A DNA stretch of 6,219 nt from positions 1 through 6,219 of the forward strand of contig JAHELM010000163.1 of assembly GCA_024644185.1 (NCBI GenBank), written 5' to 3'. Numbering within the stretch: the stretch's first letter is position 1; the number at the start of each line of letters is the position of its first letter. Under the pieces are notes generated by a model. The model was given only the letters and a program-made list of their open reading frames with translations. It was not told where the DNA came from and ran no database searches. The translations under genes and the position numbers were made by a program. Source of the DNA: Rhodospirillales bacterium (GTDB lineage: Bacteria > Pseudomonadota > Alphaproteobacteria > UBA8366 > JADFVY01). Positions 1-6,098 of the stretch are shown here, in pieces.

Positions 1-632
1 TGCTTGCTGCGAACCGGGGCAGCCTTCTTGATATCCTTGCGACCGGCCAGGCCCTCGTCGTCGCGGACGATCTCCTCGATCGGCACGACACGCTCGGGCT
101 TCGGCGGATGGTCTTCGCGCTCGGGTTTCGCCGGAACCGCGATCTCCGCGGCCAGGCGCCGCGCCTCTTCATCGGCGATGGCCTTGCGGCGCGCCTCCTC
201 TTCCTCGGCGGCGCGACGAAGCGATTCTTCCTGCGCCTTGCGGCGGGCAGCCTCTTCGGCTTCGCGGGCAGCCTGCAATTCGAGAATCCGGCGCTTCTCA
301 TCCTCGGCGGTCGCACCTTCCAGGGCGCGGACACGCGCGGCGCGCTCACGCGCCGTCAGATCGTGCGGCACCTCGACGCTTCCGGGTGCCGGACGCGGCG
401 GCGGCGGCGTGACTTCGACGGCAGCGGCGGCAGGGGCTTCGCCGACGGCGGCCATCTGGCCGCCCGCACCGCGTTCGAAGGTACGCTTCTTCTTGACCTC
501 GACCGTGACGGTTTTGGTTCGGCCATGGCTGAAGCTCTGGCGCACATGCCCGCCCTCGACGGTCTTCTTCAGTTCCAGGCGACCCGGCTGGCGCAGCGTC
601 AGCTTGCTGTCTTTTTCGTTTTCTTCGCTCAT
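1..632 (-). CDS. infB: Translation initiation factor IF-2, N-terminal part (partial, runs off left edge)
   Basis: IF-2 is the GTPase that places initiator fMet-tRNA on the 30S subunit and promotes 70S joining. Only residues 1-210 are present; the G domain and the tRNA-binding C-terminus lie outside the window. The start ATG at 632-630 is well supported. The protein opens MSEENEKDSKLTLRQPGRLE and continues LKKTVEGGHVRQSFSHGR (21-38), the conserved IF-2-associated N-terminal segment of alphaproteobacterial IF-2. A basic VEVKKKRTF stretch (44-52), a Pro/Ala linker (about 66-84) and a long charged, probably helical Glu/Arg/Ala segment (about 93-165) follow, which is the usual variable spacer. A GAGGA Shine-Dalgarno (638-642) lies just upstream, inside the preceding gene. 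The ATG overlaps that gene's TGA as ATGA, so translational coupling is likely. No internal stop is seen. Confidence 0.96.
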   Translation of the reverse strand, partial: MSEENEKDSKLTLRQPGRLELKKTVEGGHVRQSFSHGRTKTVTVEVKKKRTFERGAGGQMAAVGEAPAAAAVEVTPPPPRPAPGSVEVPHDLTARERAARVRALEGATAEDEKRRILELQAAREAEEAARRKAQEESLRRAAEEEEARRKAIADEEARRLAAEIAVPAKPEREDHPPKPERVVPIEEIVRDDEGLAGRKDIKKAAPVRSK

Positions 633-1267
633 TGCAGTCCTCGTTCACGACCGTTGCGCCGGAATCCCGCCAATTTGCGAGATTCCATGCGGAATTTATC
701 TGCCAGCGCGCCCGGTGCAAGCACCGCGTGGACGGCCCGGTCGCGCCCGAAGGCGCGGCCCAGCTCGTCGGCGTGTAGACAATCGATCTCTGGTGTTTCG
801 GGCGACAGGCGGCGCAATTTCGCCCGCCCGTCCTCGGCGGCGTCCGACGCCGCGATCAGCACGCCCGCCCGTTTCTGCCGCAGTTCCGCCGCGACCTTTT
901 CAAACCCGGTAACCGCCTGGCCGGCACGCCGGGCCAGGCCGAGCAGGTCGAGGCAACGGGCCAGAAGCAGGGCCTCTATGCGGTCGTCCAGGGCTTCCGG
1001 GATTTCCAGCGGCGCGCGCGCGGCGCGCTGAAACAGTTTGCGTTCGACCGCCCGGCGGATTGCGTCCCGTTCGGGTGAAACCCAGATGCCCCGCCCCGGC
1101 AGGCGTCCGGCGATGTCGGGGGTCAGCCGGCCGTCGGGGCCGACGACAAAGCGCAGTAAATCTTCGCGCGGCTGTACGGCGCCGGTGACGATGCACCTGC
1201 GTTCAGCCTCATGCCCGGTATCGGGCGCCGCATCGAGCGGCTCATCATGGCGAAGACCTGCCTGCAT
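629..1267 (-). CDS. YlxR (DUF448) / L7Ae-like RNA-binding protein of the nusA-infB operon
   Basis: The product is 212 residues and looks like a two-domain nucleic-acid-binding protein. Residues about 21-85 form a YlxR/DUF448 domain: RRCIVTG at 23-29, then the family motif LPGRGIWVSP at 56-65. Residues about 95-205 resemble an L7Ae/L30e/Gadd45-type domain (LDLLGLARRAGQAVTGFEKV, then AGVLIAASDAAEDG). This arrangement is common in alphaproteobacterial nusA operons; Bacillus carries the two parts as separate genes, ylxR and ylxQ. The molecular role is poorly defined; RNA or ribosome association is inferred from family and context. ATG 1267 is preferred over an upstream in-frame ATG at 1342 because GGAG sits 6 nt before it and the upstream start would overlap nusA by 50 nt. 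The gap after nusA is 25 nt. The stop overlaps the infB start (ATGA). Confidence 0.92.
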   Translation of the reverse strand: MQAGLRHDEPLDAAPDTGHEAERRCIVTGAVQPREDLLRFVVGPDGRLTPDIAGRLPGRGIWVSPERDAIRRAVERKLFQRAARAPLEIPEALDDRIEALLLARCLDLLGLARRAGQAVTGFEKVAAELRQKRAGVLIAASDAAEDGRAKLRRLSPETPEIDCLHADELGRAFGRDRAVHAVLAPGALADKFRMESRKLAGFRRNGRERGLQ

Positions 1268-1292
1268 TCTTTCTCCGTTCCCAAGCCATGGC

Positions 1293-2858
<1,566 letters not shown>

Positions 2859-2874
2859 CGTATCGTCTCTCGTC

Positions 2875-3375
2875 TCATTCTGTTGCGCCGGCGGCTTCGG
2901 CCGCGGCGGCTGCCAGCAATTCGTCCGTCAGGACCAGTTTTGCATTCTGCACGTCCTCGAAGGGGAAGGCGACCTCGCCGTCCTTCGTCGTCATTCTCAC
3001 CGCCCCGTTCGCGGCGCTCGCGATGCGTCCGCGAAACCGGCGCTGGCCGGTCTGCGCATGCTTCAATTCGATCCGCGCCTCGAAGCCGATGAAACGCTCG
3101 AAATCCTCCAACCGTGTCAGCGGCCGGTCGATTCCCGGCGAACTGACTTCCAGCGTATACGCGCCGTGGATCGGATCCTCTACGTCCAGCAAGGCCGAGA
3201 CCGCGTGGCTGATATCGGCGCAATCCTCGACCGTCATGCCCTTGCGGTCACGCCGTTCGGCCATGATCTGCAAGGTCACCCGCGCGGTTCCGGACATCCG
3301 CGCGCGGACCAGATCGTACCCCATTTCGGCCAGTACCGGCCCGATCAACTGTTCGACCCGTCGGATCGGATCCAT
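2875..3375 (-). CDS. rimP: Ribosome maturation factor RimP
   Basis: RimP binds the immature 30S subunit and helps in its late assembly. The 166-residue product fits the family length. The N-terminal alpha/beta domain (about 1-88) holds IGPVLAEMGYDLVRARMSG at 11-29 and the signature YTLEVSSPGIDRPL at 73-86. A C-terminal Sm-like domain (about 90-150) includes RRFRGRIASAANGAVRM and FPFEDVQNAKLVL. The tail is alanine-rich. ATG 3375 is chosen because the family start MDPIRRVEQLIGPVL aligns there and a purine-rich GGAAG-TTGAGAGA stretch precedes it. An in-frame GTG at 3456 would put the terminator hairpin and the 20-nt-period repeats inside the coding region, which is unlikely. It is the first gene of the rimP-nusA-ylxR-infB run; nusA starts 16 nt downstream. 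Confidence 0.96.
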   Translation of the reverse strand: MDPIRRVEQLIGPVLAEMGYDLVRARMSGTARVTLQIMAERRDRKGMTVEDCADISHAVSALLDVEDPIHGAYTLEVSSPGIDRPLTRLEDFERFIGFEARIELKHAQTGQRRFRGRIASAANGAVRMTTKDGEVAFPFEDVQNAKLVLTDELLAAAAAEAAGATE

Positions 3376-3392
3376 TCTCTCAACTTCCGCAC

Positions 3393-3426
3393 GCAACGCC
3401 ACAAATCGGCGGGCAACGCCACAAAT
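3393..3426. repeat. Two 14-bp direct repeats, 20-bp period, in the rimP leader
   Basis: The sequence GCAACGCCACAAAT (plus strand) occurs perfectly at 3393-3406 and 3413-3426, separated by 6 bp. On the transcribed minus-strand sense this is ATTTGTGGCGTTGC twice, lying between the terminator T-tract and the rimP Shine-Dalgarno. The 20-bp period is not a multiple of three, so the copies would be read in different frames, which argues for a non-coding element. Spacing near two DNA turns would suit tandem protein binding on DNA, but an RNA-level role is equally possible. Function unknown. Confidence 0.8.
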
Positions 3427-3427
3427 T

Positions 3428-3454
3428 AAAAAGGGCGGGCCGCGAGGCCCACCC
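3428..3454 (-). terminator. Intrinsic terminator between trmB and rimP (possible nusA-operon attenuator)
   Basis: Read on the minus strand, GGGTGGGCC (3454-3446), loop TCGC (3445-3442) and GGCCCGCCC (3441-3433) form a 9-bp stem with one G-U pair, followed at once by TTTTT (3432-3428) and AATTTG. This is a textbook rho-independent terminator shape. It sits 105 nt after the trmB stop and 52 nt before the rimP start. It can end the metK-trmB transcript. If a promoter lies between trmB and the hairpin, it would also act as a leader attenuator for rimP-nusA. Confidence 0.85.
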
Positions 3455-3501
3455 ACTTGGTTCGGCCATCGACGACGGCCGTATGGGATTAGTTGACCAG
3501 C

Positions 3502-3530
3502 TATTTAGGGCAAAACCGCTCCGAATACAA
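3502..3530 (-). promoter_or_regulatory. Weak candidate promoter for the rimP-nusA-infB operon
   Basis: On the minus strand, TTGTAT (3530-3525) and TAAATA (3507-3502) are separated by exactly 17 bp. Each hexamer matches only 3 of 6 sigma70 consensus positions, so the support is spacing, AT content in a GC-rich region and location 30-60 nt after trmB. If used, transcription would begin near 3495 and run through the terminator at 3454-3428 before rimP. The intergenic segment 3376-3559 holds no tRNA gene, unlike the metY-rimP arrangement of enterobacteria. Confidence 0.3.
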
Positions 3531-3559
3531 GGCCGTTCCCGCGCGGCCGCGGCATGTTT

Positions 3560-4255
3560 TCAGCGCCGCGGCCGCCGCCGGAAGGTCAGATAGGCCGGCT
3601 GCTCGCCGCGCGCCAGCGCCTTGGCCTCGTAGCGCGTCGGCGGCCAGTCGTCGGGACGGCGGCGCCAGTCTTCCGGGCCGCGCGCCGTCCATTCGAATTC
3701 GGGATGCCCCAGCGTGTGGAACAGCATCCACCGGATCAGCGGCATCCGGTCGCTGGCCAGCCGCAATTCGGCGCCATCCTTCAGCACGCGGGCAAGACGG
3801 GGCAGGTTGTCCGGGCCGATGAAGCGCCGCTGGCGGTGGCGCTTCTTGGGCCAGGGATCGGCGAACAGAACGAAGGCCCGGCCGATGCTGGCATCCGGCA
3901 GCACGTCCAGCAGGTCGCGCGCGTCGTCGGGCAGGATGCGGATATTGTCGATGCCGTGTTCGTCGATTTCCGACAGCAGGCGGCCGACGCCGTTGAGGAA
4001 GGGCTCGCAGCCGATCAGGCCGACCCCTTCGTTGCGGCGGGCCTGTTCGGCCAGATGCTCGCCGCCGCCGAAGCCGACTTCCAGCCAGACATCCTCGACC
4101 GGAGAATCGAACAGCCCGGCGGGATCGAGAATCCCGCCGGCCGGTTCCACCTGAATCCGGGGCAGCAATTCGTCCATCAGGCGGCGGCGGGCCGGCCGCA
4201 GGGGCCGGCCCATCCGCCTGCCGTAGAGGACTCTGGCGCGGTCTTCTTCCTTCAT
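3560..4255 (-). CDS. trmB: tRNA (guanine-N7-)-methyltransferase TrmB
   Basis: TrmB transfers a methyl group from S-adenosylmethionine to N7 of G46 in the variable loop of many tRNAs. The 231-residue product carries the family marks. RVLYGRRMGRPLRP near the N-terminus (8-21) is typical of alphaproteobacterial members. The SAM-binding motif I is EVGFGGGEH at 59-67, followed by GCEPF (82-86) and DARD (111-114). The TrmB signature FADPWPKKRHRQRRF is at 131-145, and PPTRYEAKALARGEQPAYLT lies at the C-terminus with the substrate-contact motif TRYE at 207-210. ATG 4255 is 14 nt after the metK stop. No Shine-Dalgarno is visible in that gap, so translation probably depends on coupling to metK. The pairing places a SAM consumer directly behind the SAM-producing gene. 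The reading frame stays open upstream through metK only as a high-GC artefact. Confidence 0.96.
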   Translation of the reverse strand: MKEEDRARVLYGRRMGRPLRPARRRLMDELLPRIQVEPAGGILDPAGLFDSPVEDVWLEVGFGGGEHLAEQARRNEGVGLIGCEPFLNGVGRLLSEIDEHGIDNIRILPDDARDLLDVLPDASIGRAFVLFADPWPKKRHRQRRFIGPDNLPRLARVLKDGAELRLASDRMPLIRWMLFHTLGHPEFEWTARGPEDWRRRPDDWPPTRYEAKALARGEQPAYLTFRRRPRR

Positions 4256-4269
4256 TCGCGCGGGGCGGG

Positions 4270-5439
4270 TCAGCCCAGCGCCGACCTCAGGGCGTCGACC
4301 AGATCGGTGTTCTCCCACGAGAACCCGCCATCGGTCTCCGGCGCCCGGCCGAAATGGCCGTAGGCCGCGGTGCGCGCATAGATCGGCCGGTTCAGCGACA
4401 GGTGCTGGCGGATGCCGCGGGGGCTGAGATCCATGTTCTTCTGCAACACCGCCGACAGCTTGTCTTCGTCGACCCGGCCGGTGCCATGGGTGTCGACATA
4501 GACCGACAGAGGCCGGGCAACGCCGATGGCGTAGGAAAGCTGGATCGTGCAGCGGCTCGCCAGACCGGCGGCGACCACGTTCTTGGCCAGATAGCGGGCC
4601 GCATAGGCCGCCGAGCGGTCGACCTTGGTCGGATCCTTGCCCGAGAAGGCGCCGCCGCCATGCGGGGCGGCGCCACCATAGGTGTCGACGATGATCTTGC
4701 GGCCGGTCAGGCCGCAGTCGCCGTCCGGGCCGCCGATGACGAAACGGCCGGTCGGGTTGACGTAGAACTCCTTTTCGTCGCACATCCAGCCCTCGGGCAG
4801 GACGTTGACGACGTGCGGGCGAACGATTTCGCGCACCTCTTCCTGGCTCAGATGCTCGGCATGCTGGGTGGACACGACGATGGCGGTGGCGCGCACCGGC
4901 TTGCCGTCGATGTATTGCAGGGTCACCTGGCTCTTGGCGTCCGGGCCGAGGCCCGGTTCGGCGCCCGAATGGCGCGCCTCGGCGAGGCTCTTCAGGATGG
5001 CGTGGCTGTAGTGGATCGGTGCCGGCATCAGCACCGGCGTCTCGTCGCAGGCATAGCCGAACATGATGCCCTGGTCGCCGGCGCCTTCGTCCTTGTTGCC
5101 GGCGGCATCGACGCCCACGGCAATGTCGGCCGACTGGGCATGGACGTAGCATTCGACGACCATCTTGCGCCAGTGGAAGCCGTCCTGCTCGTAGCCGATT
5201 TCCTTGACCGCGCTGCGGGCGACATCCTCGAGATGCTCGCGGGTGATCGAGGCCGGGCCGCGCACTTCACCGGCCAGGACGACCCGGTTGGTGGTGGCAA
5301 GCGTTTCCAGCGCCACGCGGGCCTGAGGATCGGCGGCCAGATAGGTATCGACAATGGCGTCCGAAATGCGGTCGCAAATCTTGTCGGGATGCCCCTCGGC
5401 GACGGATTCACTGGTAAAGACGTAATTGGTTCTGGCCAC
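4270..5439 (-). CDS. metK: S-adenosylmethionine synthetase (methionine adenosyltransferase)
   Basis: MetK joins methionine and ATP to give SAM, phosphate and pyrophosphate in the cytoplasm. The 389-residue product has the full length of the family. ATP/methionine-site motifs are visible: FTSESVAEGHPDK at 8-20 (His17, Asp19, Lys20), GAGDQGIMFGYA at 119-130, GGPDGDCGLTGRKIIVDTYG at 236-255 and the glycine-rich loop GGGAFSGKDPTKVDRSA at 261-277. The C-terminus ends FSWENTDLVDALRSALG. The GTG at 5439 is chosen because AAAAGGGGG lies 4 nt upstream and MARTNYVFTSESV is the usual alphaproteobacterial start. In-frame ATGs at 5460 and 5520 lack a Shine-Dalgarno, and the latter lies inside a non-coding repeat. 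The gene has a long structured leader (see the leader entries) and is probably co-transcribed with trmB. Confidence 0.97.
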   Translation of the reverse strand: MARTNYVFTSESVAEGHPDKICDRISDAIVDTYLAADPQARVALETLATTNRVVLAGEVRGPASITREHLEDVARSAVKEIGYEQDGFHWRKMVVECYVHAQSADIAVGVDAAGNKDEGAGDQGIMFGYACDETPVLMPAPIHYSHAILKSLAEARHSGAEPGLGPDAKSQVTLQYIDGKPVRATAIVVSTQHAEHLSQEEVREIVRPHVVNVLPEGWMCDEKEFYVNPTGRFVIGGPDGDCGLTGRKIIVDTYGGAAPHGGGAFSGKDPTKVDRSAAYAARYLAKNVVAAGLASRCTIQLSYAIGVARPLSVYVDTHGTGRVDEDKLSAVLQKNMDLSPRGIRQHLSLNRPIYARTAAYGHFGRAPETDGGFSWENTDLVDALRSALG

Positions 5440-5443
5440 AATT

Positions 5444-5452
5444 CCCCCTTTT
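5444..5452 (-). promoter_or_regulatory. Shine-Dalgarno of metK that fixes the GTG start
   Basis: The minus-strand AAAAGGGGG (5452-5444) is followed by AATT and GTG. This is the best Shine-Dalgarno match near the 5' end of metK and supports GTG 5439 over the upstream in-frame ATGs. Confidence 0.75.
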
Positions 5453-5510
5453 CCCGGCATCGATCGGTATGTCGTCCGGGACGAAAAATCAGAACGCGCC
5501 GGTCTGGCGC
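5452..5510 (-). promoter_or_regulatory. metK leader, proximal structured part (hairpins and alternative pairing near the ribosome-binding site)
   Basis: Three pairings are visible on the minus strand. (1) GCGCC-AGACC-GGCGC (5510-5496), a 5-bp stem followed after 7 nt by TTTTT (5488-5484), is a weak terminator-like shape. (2) TCGTC-CCG-GACGA (5484-5472) is a 5-bp hairpin with a 3-nt loop. (3) TCCCGG (5481-5476) can instead pair with CCGGGA (5457-5452), immediately upstream of the Shine-Dalgarno. Pairings 2 and 3 share bases and exclude each other. I do not recognise a known SAM riboswitch class here. A regulatory role is inference. Confidence 0.35.
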
Positions 5511-5511
5511 C

Positions 5512-5557
5512 ATCGCGCATGCGATCAGCCCGCCATCGCGCACGCGATCAGCCCGCC
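5512..5557. repeat. Two tandem 23-bp repeats with palindromic cores in the metK leader
   Basis: Positions 5512-5534 and 5535-5557 are head-to-tail copies of a 23-bp unit differing at a single base (5519-5520 region, CAT versus CAC). Each unit has a palindrome-like core: ATCGCG-CA-CGCGAT in the right copy and ATCGC-GCAT-GCGAT in the left. The remainder, CAGCCCGCC, is the same in both. The repeats lie between the proposed metK promoter and the metK ribosome-binding site, so they would form hairpins in the leader RNA or serve as a double protein site on DNA. Confidence 0.75.
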
Positions 5558-5568
5558 AAACGGCGGGC
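5551..5568 (-). other. Hairpin at the start of the proposed metK leader RNA
   Basis: The minus-strand GCCCGCC (5568-5562), loop GTTT (5561-5558) and GGCGGGC (5557-5551) give a perfect 7-bp stem. It would be the first structure in a transcript starting near 5566, or lie at the initiation site. It has no T-tract, so it is not an intrinsic terminator. Its right arm overlaps the 23-bp repeat unit. Confidence 0.5.
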
Positions 5569-5572
5569 CCGA

Positions 5573-5601
5573 CTAATGCCAAGCTTGCGGGAGGACGTCA
5601 A
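5573..5601 (-). promoter_or_regulatory. Candidate sigma70-type promoter for metK
   Basis: On the minus strand, TTGACG (5601-5596; 5 of 6 to consensus) and CATTAG (5578-5573; 3 of 6) are spaced by exactly 17 bp, in the HTH-metK gap. A strong -35 with a loose -10 is common in alphaproteobacterial promoters. The -35 is also one arm of a perfect inverted repeat, CGTCAA-N5-TTGACG (5596-5612), which could be an operator. The predicted start near 5566 gives a leader of about 125 nt. Confidence 0.45.
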
Positions 5602-5617
5602 GGAAATTGACGGACGA

Positions 5618-5637
5618 CCCCCGGCTCACGCCGGGGG
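5618..5637. terminator. Perfect GNRA-loop hairpin after the HTH gene (terminator-like, no T-tract)
   Basis: The minus-strand CCCCCGGC-GTGA-GCCGGGGG (5637-5618) is a perfect 8-bp GC stem with a GUGA (GNRA) tetraloop, 14 nt after the HTH stop. No T-tract follows on either strand (TCGTCCGTC on the minus side). It may be a 3' stabilising or Rho-assisted end of the HTH transcript rather than a classical intrinsic terminator. Confidence 0.5.
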
Positions 5638-5651
5638 ACTTCTCGTGCCGG

Positions 5652-6098
5652 TCAGGATTCGCCGACGTTGGCCAGGCTCTTGGCCAGATCGAACAGGCGC
5701 TTGCGAACCGTCGGCTCCTTGATCCGGTAATAGGCGCGGACCAATTCCAGGGTCTCGCGCTTGGCCAGCGGATCGGCCGAGAATTCTTCCTGCTGGCGGT
5801 CCGCCAGACCGGCGGCGCCTCGGCCACCCTTGCCGGAAATCTCGCTCGGCATCTCCTCGAAGAAGAACGATACCGGGACGTCGAGAACCCGCGACAGGGC
5901 GAACAGGCGGCTGGCGCCGATCCGGTTGGCGCCGCGTTCGTATTTCTGGATCTGCTGGAACGTCAAACCGACGGCCTCGCCCAGCTTCTCCTGGCTGAAC
6001 CCCAGAAGGGTGCGCCGCAAACGCACGCGGCTGCCGACATGGATATCGACCGGGTTTGGCTTACCGGTACGGACTTCACGATTTTTTGCGACTGGCAT
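5652..6098 (-). CDS. Cro/C1-type (XRE) helix-turn-helix transcriptional regulator, PhrR/PraR-like
   Basis: The 148-residue product is a small cytoplasmic DNA-binding protein. The HTH_3 domain spans about 18-78, with SQEKLGEAVGLTFQQIQKYE (35-54) forming the helix-turn-helix and ANRIGASRLFALSRVLDVPV (57-76) completing the fold. FFFEEMP follows. A short Gly/Ala linker (about 86-102) leads to a helical C-terminal segment (ETLELVRAYYRIKEPTVRKR, 115-134) likely to support dimerisation. The pattern fits the alphaproteobacterial family that includes rhizobial PhrR (low-pH induced, located beside actA/lnt) and PraR. That similarity is judged from memory, so I give no symbol. ATG 6098 is the only reasonable start; the Shine-Dalgarno is weak (CAGCAGAG). 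The target genes cannot be read from the sequence. Autoregulation and control of metK are possible from position. Confidence 0.9.
   Translation of the reverse strand: MPVAKNREVRTGKPNPVDIHVGSRVRLRRTLLGFSQEKLGEAVGLTFQQIQKYERGANRIGASRLFALSRVLDVPVSFFFEEMPSEISGKGGRGAAGLADRQQEEFSADPLAKRETLELVRAYYRIKEPTVRKRLFDLAKSLANVGES

Noticed and set aside
4..1031. Two long plus-strand frames (4-912 and 108-1031) opposite infB and ylxR
   Set aside because: Low-complexity Arg/Ser/Ala-rich translations typical of antisense GC-rich DNA; the minus strand holds the IF-2 N-terminus in an unbroken frame from 632 to the edge.
3376..3456. 27-residue N-terminal extension of RimP from GTG 3456
   Set aside because: It would translate the terminator hairpin and the frame-breaking 14-bp repeats; family alignment and the purine-rich leader support ATG 3375.
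3376..3559. tRNA gene (such as metY) upstream of rimP
   Set aside because: No cloverleaf-like set of stems, no T-loop GTTCGA-type motif and no acceptor pairing could be found in this gap.
3560..5152. 530-codon minus-strand frame running from within metK to the trmB stop
   Set aside because: Only the last 231 codons (from 4255) are TrmB; the upstream part is metK read in another frame.
5440..5520. MetK extension from ATG 5460 or ATG 5520
   Set aside because: Neither ATG has a Shine-Dalgarno, while GTG 5439 has AAAAGGGGG at ideal spacing and yields the usual family N-terminus.
4354..5610. 418-codon open frame on the plus strand, opposite metK
   Set aside because: Antisense shadow of metK. 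The translation mirrors metK codon bias (Ala/Gly/Asp/Val-rich) and shows no family motif or plausible ribosome-binding site.
5440..5651. SAM-II or SAM/SAH riboswitch before metK
   Set aside because: The leader was compared from memory with the cores of these classes; no convincing match for the pseudoknot segments was seen. A covariance-model search could overturn this.
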